In this document: piece by piece, positions 59,115-64,000 of the stretch
Numbering within the stretch: the first letter of the stretch is position 1
How the letters are laid out: the number at the start of each line of letters is the position of its first letter
Assembly (NCBI RefSeq): GCF_014636095.1
Contig: NZ_BMDV01000002.1
Coordinates: forward strand, 567,724-631,723
Direction of reading: 5' to 3'
DNA length: 64,000 nt
Origin: Acinetobacter modestus
GTDB taxonomy: Bacteria; Pseudomonadota; Gammaproteobacteria; Pseudomonadales; Moraxellaceae
Made by a program: the position numbers and the translations under genes
Notes under the pieces: model-generated
Database searches by the model: none
What the model was told of the DNA's origin: nothing
What the model saw: only the letters and a program-made list of their open reading frames with translations

Positions 59115-60230
59115 CTATTCAGGTACGTTTATTTGCTGCAATTGTTGTTGAATTGCCCACTCAATATGTACATTGACAATCTCATCGTGTAGAGCTTTTG
59201 CTTCTTGCAATTGGCTCACGATTTCAGCCGAGTATGGAGCATTTCCTAAGCCGATTGCAATATTCCGTTTAAAGGATTGATAGCCTGTGCGCCGAATTGG
59301 ACTACCTTCTGTTTTTGCAAGAAAAGTCACTTCATCCCATTGCCAGATCTCTAACAAGCTAATGTCATCTAAACTATGTCTTGGGTCAAAGTCTGGAATT
59401 GACGCAGTTTTAGCAAAGCCATTCCACGGGCAAATCAGCTGACAATCATCACAACCAAAAATACGATTACCTATACCTGAACGTAACTCTTCAGGAATGA
59501 TTCCTTTATATTCAATAGTTAAGTAAGCAATACATTTCCTTGCATCCAACATATAAGGCTCAACAATCGCTTGTGTTGGGCAAATGTCGATGCAAGCAGT
59601 ACAGGAGCCACAATGGGCTGTTGTGGGTTGATCAAAAGGGAGGTCAAGAGAAGTAAATAGCTCACCTAAAACGAAGAAAGAACCTGATTTTTTATGAATG
59701 AGTAAGGTATGTTTTCCTGTCCATCCCATGCCTGCACTTTCGGCAAGTGATTTTTCAAAAATAGGTGCTGAATCCGCAAATGGGCGTGATTCGAAATCGC
59801 CCACTTTTTCTTTAATACGACTGGCTAAGGTTTTAAGTCGACCACGCATGACTTTATGATAGTCACGTCCACGCGCGTAGCGTGCAATAATGGCTGAATT
59901 TGGTTCAAATGGTACATAACGGGGCTTAGGTGATGCCACAAGATAATTCATTCGCACACAAATAATGCTTTTAGTCCCAGGCACAAGCAATGTTGGATCA
60001 GCACGTTTTTCTAAATTCTCTTCCAAATAGTGCATATCAGCATGGTAACCCCGTTTTAAATATTCTTTAAAACGTGGCATTTGATCTTGAGCATCAGGTT
60101 TGGCAATGACACAATCAGAAAAGCCCAAGTCTAAAGCTTGAGTTTTTATCCATGTTTTAAGTTCTTGAGGATCAAGCTGCTGAAGCTCAATTTTATCAAG
60201 TGATTTTCCAGAGGATGTGGTTGAAGCCAT
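59115..60230 (-). CDS. queG: Epoxyqueuosine reductase
   Basis: A 371-residue cobalamin-dependent enzyme that reduces epoxyqueuosine to queuosine in tRNA. The start at 60230 (MASTTSS) avoids overlap with the divergent nnr gene. Two [4Fe-4S] motifs are visible: CGSCTACIDICPTQAI and CDDCQLICPWN. The N-terminal half has the QueG-specific MNYLVASPKP and ARGRDYHKVMRGRL. The start is 23 nt from that of nnr on the other strand. Confidence 0.95.
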   Translation of the reverse strand: MASTTSSGKSLDKIELQQLDPQELKTWIKTQALDLGFSDCVIAKPDAQDQMPRFKEYLKRGYHADMHYLEENLEKRADPTLLVPGTKSIICVRMNYLVASPKPRYVPFEPNSAIIARYARGRDYHKVMRGRLKTLASRIKEKVGDFESRPFADSAPIFEKSLAESAGMGWTGKHTLLIHKKSGSFFVLGELFTSLDLPFDQPTTAHCGSCTACIDICPTQAIVEPYMLDARKCIAYLTIEYKGIIPEELRSGIGNRIFGCDDCQLICPWNGFAKTASIPDFDPRHSLDDISLLEIWQWDEVTFLAKTEGSPIRRTGYQSFKRNIAIGLGNAPYSAEIVSQLQEAKALHDEIVNVHIEWAIQQQLQQINVPE

Positions 60231-60253
60231 AAACCAATAATTAGGGGGATAAC

Positions 60254-61747
60254 ATGCAACGTTCAGTTTACCATAGCCAAAGCATTCAAGCATGGGAGCA
60301 GCGTTGGTTTGCGCAGCAAAATTCATCTTTAGGACTGATGCAACAAGCAGCTTGGACAATCTCACAACAGTTAATTGAACCATTTAATAAAAATAAAATT
60401 CAAAAGATCTCAATTTGGTGTGGACAAGGTAATAACGCAGGTGACGGTTACTATATCGCTGCTTTTCTAAAGCAACATGGATTTCACATCACGGTTTATG
60501 CAACTGAACTCAGTCAATCTTTAGATTTAAAACAAGCTGTACAATATGCACTGTTAAATCGAGTTGATATTCAAAGTATTGATTATTTATTGTCAGAAAA
60601 TGCGAATCACCAAGAAATTCCAACTTTTGATTGTCATATTGATGCTCTGTTTGGCATTGGTCTCAATCGAATGCTGGATCAGAAATGGCAGTCGATCATC
60701 CAGTTATTTAACTCACAGATTGGTTTAAAGATTGCTATCGATATTCCGAGTGGACTACATGCGAATACAGGTCAGGCCTTACCCTGTGCAATTCAGGTAG
60801 ATCAAACCTTTACAATTTTAGGTTATAAGGCAGGGCTGTTTACTGGGCAAGGCAAGGAATATGTGGGAAAACTACATTTAGTTAGCTTGATCCCAATTGA
60901 TACAGAATTAAAACCACTTGCATATCTATCACCTGAAAAAATTGTATTACCGAAACGCCAAGCTTTTGGACATAAAGGAAGTTATGGGCATGTGCTTGTC
61001 GTTGGTGGTCATGCGGATATGGGCGGAGCGGTGATTATGTCTGCTGAAGCAGCATTTCATGCTGGAGCAGGGAAAGTCAGTGTGGTCTGTCATGCCAAAC
61101 ATCATCAAGCTATTCTGGCGCGTTCACCGAATATTATGGTGCGAGATATTAATGCCTTAGATCAAAAATCGATCCAACACCTATTAACTCAAATTGATGC
61201 CGTCTGTTTCGGAATGGGCTTAGGGCGAGATGAGTGGGCAGAGCAGATTTATCTAGAGTGGTTCAATTTACTCAATCAAAATTCACATTTAGAAGTGGTA
61301 TTGGATGCAGATGGGCTTTGGTTTTTAGCAAAGCATCCTCAACAATTAAATACTCATCTCTATGCAACCCCACATTCTGGTGAAGCAGCAACTTTATTGG
61401 GTTGTTCAGCAGGTGATATTGAGCAAGATCGTATTGTTGCGATTCATAATTTACAACAAAAATATGCAGGGCAATGGGTGCTTAAAGGTGCAGGTAGCTT
61501 GGTCTTAGAAGCTGAATTATTTATCTGTACCCAAGGCAATGCAGGAATGGGTACAGGAGGAATGGGGGATGTGCTTGCAGGTATGATTGCCAGTTTAAAA
61601 GCTCAGTTTCATGAGCAAGTGGCATTGCATGAAATCATAAGCTTACATGCGCAAGCAGGAGATTTATTGGCTGAAAATGGTATGAGAGGTTTACAAGCAC
61701 ACGAAATGGGCAAAATGATTTACACAGTGGTAAATCAAGAAAACTAA
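60254..61747 (+). CDS. nnr: Bifunctional NAD(P)H-hydrate epimerase/dehydratase
   Basis: A 497-residue enzyme that repairs hydrated NADH/NADPH. The N-terminal YjeF domain ([13 protein letters not shown], about 55-67; later [12 protein letters not shown]) is the epimerase; the C-terminal ribokinase-like domain ([26 protein letters not shown], and [16 protein letters not shown] with the catalytic GxGD-type Asp) is the ADP-dependent dehydratase. AGGGGG precedes the ATG. It overlaps the convergent ruvC by 4 nt. Confidence 0.95.
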   Translation: MQRSVYHSQSIQAWEQRWFAQQNSSLGLMQQAAWTISQQLIEPFNKNKIQKISIWCGQGNNAGDGYYIAAFLKQHGFHITVYATELSQSLDLKQAVQYALLNRVDIQSIDYLLSENANHQEIPTFDCHIDALFGIGLNRMLDQKWQSIIQLFNSQIGLKIAIDIPSGLHANTGQALPCAIQVDQTFTILGYKAGLFTGQGKEYVGKLHLVSLIPIDTELKPLAYLSPEKIVLPKRQAFGHKGSYGHVLVVGGHADMGGAVIMSAEAAFHAGAGKVSVVCHAKHHQAILARSPNIMVRDINALDQKSIQHLLTQIDAVCFGMGLGRDEWAEQIYLEWFNLLNQNSHLEVVLDADGLWFLAKHPQQLNTHLYATPHSGEAATLLGCSAGDIEQDRIVAIHNLQQKYAGQWVLKGAGSLVLEAELFICTQGNAGMGTGGMGDVLAGMIASLKAQFHEQVALHEIISLHAQAGDLLAENGMRGLQAHEMGKMIYTVVNQEN

Positions 61748-62289
61748 CGCCTTCTACTACTTGAACGACTCCGTCCACGAGCCATACCGCCGAGCGCATT
61801 TAACACCGCCATTTTGCTCATACTGCCTGAAGCATGGGCATGACAGATTGCAGCAGCTAATGCATCGGCTGCATCAGCCTGTGGTTGAATGCTTAGGTTC
61901 AATAAACGCATTACCATCATTTGTACTTGCTCTTTTTCAGCAGCGCCGTAACCCACCACTGACTGTTTGATTTGACGAGCAGTATATTCCGCGACTTGTA
62001 GGTCTAAATTGACCAACGCTGCAATTGCCGCACCACGGGCTTGTCCAAGTTTTAACGCAGAATCAGGGTTCTGCGCCATGAAAACTTGTTCAACGGCAGC
62101 CTCAGTAGGCCCGTGAAATTTAACAATACGTTCAACACCTGCAAAAATACGTTTTAATCGTTCAGGCATTGCTTGAGTTTCAGTACGAATAGTTCCCGCA
62201 TCGATAAAACGTAGTTTATTGCCATCTTTTTCGATAATTCCATAACCTGTTAAGCGTGAACCAGGATCAATACCAATAATTAATGACAT
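61744..62289 (-). CDS. ruvC: Holliday junction resolvase RuvC
   Basis: A 181-residue endonuclease that cuts Holliday junctions with RuvAB. The four acidic active-site residues fit the family: IGIDPGS (D7), AVEQVFM (E about 66) and the C-terminal [13 protein letters not shown] pair (about 138-141). The tail is basic and Ser/Arg-rich ([10 protein letters not shown]), longer than in E. coli. No ruvA or ruvB is adjacent. Confidence 0.95.
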   Translation of the reverse strand: MSLIIGIDPGSRLTGYGIIEKDGNKLRFIDAGTIRTETQAMPERLKRIFAGVERIVKFHGPTEAAVEQVFMAQNPDSALKLGQARGAAIAALVNLDLQVAEYTARQIKQSVVGYGAAEKEQVQMMVMRLLNLSIQPQADAADALAAAICHAHASGSMSKMAVLNALGGMARGRSRSSSRRR

Positions 62290-62543
62290 GTCGAACTATA
62301 AAAATGAAAGATTGTTGATATTGTTACATAGCAGGCTTTTCGATGCATAATATTTTTGTAGGATTTTGAATTATAAGAAAATAGTGTATTTATTAAACAG
62401 AGTTAGTTTTATTGAGTGCATATTCCAAAATTCGGTCTCTTTCGAACAGATCAACTAGTAAGACTTATTTTGGTTGGTTTTTAGTCAATTTGTGTTTAAT
62501 TTGAGCGTTAGGCAGTAAATTATGTGATTTTTCTAAAAAAAAA

Positions 62544-62572
62544 TTGCATTGTGGGGGAGATGGGCGTATAAA
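62544..62572 (+). promoter_or_regulatory. Sigma-70 promoter of tRNA-fMet
   Basis: TTGCAT (62544-62549) and TATAAA (62567-62572) with a 17-nt spacer, 37 nt upstream of the tRNA. The rest of the 320-bp ruvC-tRNA gap shows nothing else clear. Confidence 0.75.
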
Positions 62573-62609
62573 GCATCTCATTGATCAAACATGTTGATCA
62601 AGATGTTGA

Positions 62610-62686
<77 letters not shown>

Positions 62687-62874
62687 CTTTAAAGTTAATT
62701 GAATATTAGCTCTGTGATTATTGAATTGTTGTTATCTGAAAGATTAGACAGCAATTAAGTTAGCTGAAATAACCCTAAAGAAAGCTAAAAATTATTAGAT
62801 TCTAGAATTGTAGTTTACCTCTCTCCATATATCTAGCGTTATAGTAAATCCAAATCGATCACTTGAGCTCAGAA

Positions 62875-63108
62875 ATGAGTGATTTTGTGTTGAAAATTAT
62901 TAATGAATGGCGTGTAGCCAAAGCCAGCAATGGCAATGAAATTTGTGTGCAAATTATCCCGATGAAACGTCAACAAAATACGTTGGATGGTTTCAAATGG
63001 GTAGAGGTTGGAAAGAAAATCCAGCTAGAGTCGGGTCGAGAAGTCGATTTTAATCTAGATGGGAAAAGCTTCTATACCGATGTTAATCAGCTTTATCGAT
63101 TAATATAG
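62875..63108 (+). CDS. Small conserved hypothetical protein
   Basis: A 77-residue protein starting at ATG 62875 (MSDFVLKIINEW); an in-frame TTG 12 nt earlier is less likely. It is beta-rich with RQQNTLDGFKWVEVGKKIQL. There is no signal peptide or membrane segment. It precedes the first cold-shock gene by 107 nt. Function unknown. Confidence 0.5.
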   Translation: MSDFVLKIINEWRVAKASNGNEICVQIIPMKRQQNTLDGFKWVEVGKKIQLESGREVDFNLDGKSFYTDVNQLYRLI

Positions 63109-63120
63109 ATAATTTACGCA

Positions 63121-63215
63121 CTTGAAGTATCTATTGGTTAAAGATAGATTGGGTTAAATCAATATTCATAATTTGATTTAATTCATAAATGAACAAAGTT
63201 TAAAGGTTTAAAAGT
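63121..63215 (+). repeat. Cold-shock gene leader, copy 1
   Basis: A 95-nt leader that recurs at 63815-63910 in front of the second csp gene, sharing AAAGATAGATT, TTGATTTAATT, ATAAATGAACAAA and GGTTTAAAAGT. It probably carries the promoter and the 5' untranslated region that confers cold regulation. Confidence 0.55.
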
Positions 63216-63425
63216 ATGTCTGATACAGTTACTGGTACTGTTAAGTGGTTTAACGAAACTAAAGGTTTTGGTTTCATTCAAGCTGATTCTGGTCAAGATG
63301 TTTTTGCTCACTTCAGTGAAATCCAAAGCAATGGTTTCAAAGTATTAAACGAAGGCCAACGCGTTTCGTTTGTACTTGGTCAAGGTAAAAAAGGACCACA
63401 AGCAACTACAATTAAAGTTATCTAA
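63216..63425 (+). CDS. CspA-family cold-shock protein (copy 1)
   Basis: A 69-residue single OB-fold RNA chaperone. RNP1 is KGFGFIQ and RNP2 is [23 protein letters not shown] is the family signature. It melts RNA structure at low temperature or acts as a general transcription antiterminator. It is the first of two tandem copies (the second starts 695 nt later) and is followed by its own terminator. Confidence 0.95.
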   Translation: MSDTVTGTVKWFNETKGFGFIQADSGQDVFAHFSEIQSNGFKVLNEGQRVSFVLGQGKKGPQATTIKVI

Positions 63426-63437
63426 TAAGATTGCTTG

Positions 63438-63469
63438 AAAAAAAAGCTCACTTTATGTGGGCTTTTTTT
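63438..63469 (+). terminator. Rho-independent terminator
   Basis: AAAAAAGCTCAC pairs with GTGGGCTTTTTT (one G-U) around TTTAT, after csp copy 1. The rest of the gap up to 63814 is AT-rich and holds nothing I recognise. Confidence 0.9.
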
Positions 63470-63814
63470 ATATCTAAAAACTATCTTTTGATTTCTAATC
63501 GTACTTTGCATGAGATGCTAAGCTTTATAGAGGTTGATCTTCAAAGCCGAGTTTTGTATAAGAAAGCAATCAGTAAATTTGTATATAAGAAAATCTTAAA
63601 TGGGAAAGATAAAATATTTTTTATGATCTCTTGTCAGTAAATCTTAAGTTTTATAAGTTGTGTAACTACACTATCAAAGCTAATTTTTTGATTTAGCAAA
63701 GAATATTATTTTTACATGATTTGGTTTATTAAAGTTCAACCTCTTTTACTCAAGAGATAAAACTTTCAATACTTTCATTGATCCACTATCTCGTATGACT
63801 TAAAATTTGCTATG

Positions 63815-63910
63815 CTTGCAGTATCTGTCAAATAAAGATAGATTAAGTTAAGTCAGAATGAAAATTTTGATTTAATTTATAAATGAACAAATTTTAAAAG
63901 GTTTAAAAGT
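63815..63910 (+). repeat. Cold-shock gene leader, copy 2
   Basis: The second copy of the csp leader, with more divergence than the coding sequence, ending in the same TTTAAAAGT before ATG. Confidence 0.55.
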
Positions 63911-64000
63911 ATGTCTGATACAGTTACTGGTACTGTTAAGTGGTTTAACGAAACTAAAGGTTTTGGTTTCATTCAAGCTGATTCTGGTCAAGATGTTTTT
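63911..64000 (+). CDS. CspA-family cold-shock protein (copy 2, cut by window end)
   Basis: The first 30 codons of a second cold-shock gene, identical in DNA to the first 90 bases of copy 1 as far as the window runs. The gene continues past the edge. Confidence 0.9.
   Translation, partial: MSDTVTGTVKWFNETKGFGFIQADSGQDVF

Noticed and set aside
63431..63640. A 69-codon frame after csp copy 1
   Set aside because: It begins inside the csp terminator hairpin and has random AT-rich composition.

Overview
The window looks like an Acinetobacter chromosome. It is AT-rich, and the right-hand genes (bioB, queG, nnr, ruvC, a CspA-family pair, a chaperone-usher pilus operon) read like that genus. I cannot name the species. 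The left 38.5 kb is the right part of a large contractile-tailed (myovirus) prophage whose left end lies outside the window. The right 25 kb is host DNA that begins at a tRNA-Ile(CAU) gene next to the prophage integrase.

Prophage (1 to about 38,580). Nearly all genes run on the + strand. In order they are: a candidate head-maturation protein (295), two unknown structural genes, a minus-strand secreted-protein moron (2569-2964), a large terminase whose Walker A motif is interrupted by a 149-residue mini-intein (3133), two tail-fibre genes around a zinc-finger protein, the major capsid protein (10238), small virion genes, a sheath-type domain followed by the tail sheath (13854), a bipartite acidic/basic head protein (15151), tube, hub-like and spike genes, and the portal (19040). 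Then comes a block of large 'polyvalent' proteins resembling P1 DarA/DdrB/DarB (21375, 23662, 28621), thought to be packaged and injected. A HEPN/RES-type gene is wedged between two of them (27161). Baseplate or assembly genes, a second copy of the sheath-type domain (34155), a holin-endolysin-spanin cassette (34886-36213), small minus-strand genes and a tyrosine integrase (37106-38500) follow.

Three prophage-wide patterns stand out. First, an octamer close to ATTGGAAC lies 65-82 nt upstream of thirteen start codons, almost always at the head of a transcription unit, often right after a terminator, and usually followed by a hairpin that abuts the start codon. Second, the tripeptide FDS (or FDD) recurs at domain junctions in the capsid protein, the acidic/basic head protein and the DarA/DdrB-like proteins; this is what a head-protease cleavage site should look like. 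Third, a sheath-type domain of about 88 residues is present twice, 20.6 kb apart, at about 94% DNA identity, with unrelated sequence after it.

Junction and accessory strip (38.5-44.0 kb). The tRNA gene is bracketed by two copies of a paired TGCCTACA repeat and followed by a partial copy of its own anticodon arm. Beyond are a WYL-domain regulator with two palindromic operator candidates, an XRE regulator next to its own broken paralogue, several very small genes, two of which share a near-identical 45-nt leader, and secreted or membrane proteins of unknown role.

Host region (44-64 kb). There is a DUF2939-type membrane protein, then a three-gene minus-strand set: a catalase-like domain fused to a LodA-type quinoprotein oxidase, a LodB-like flavoprotein and a catalase-like lipoprotein. 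A pilin/chaperone/usher/tip-adhesin operon, two small conserved genes, bioB, queG, nnr, ruvC, initiator tRNA-fMet and two tandem cold-shock genes complete the window; the last is cut by the window edge.
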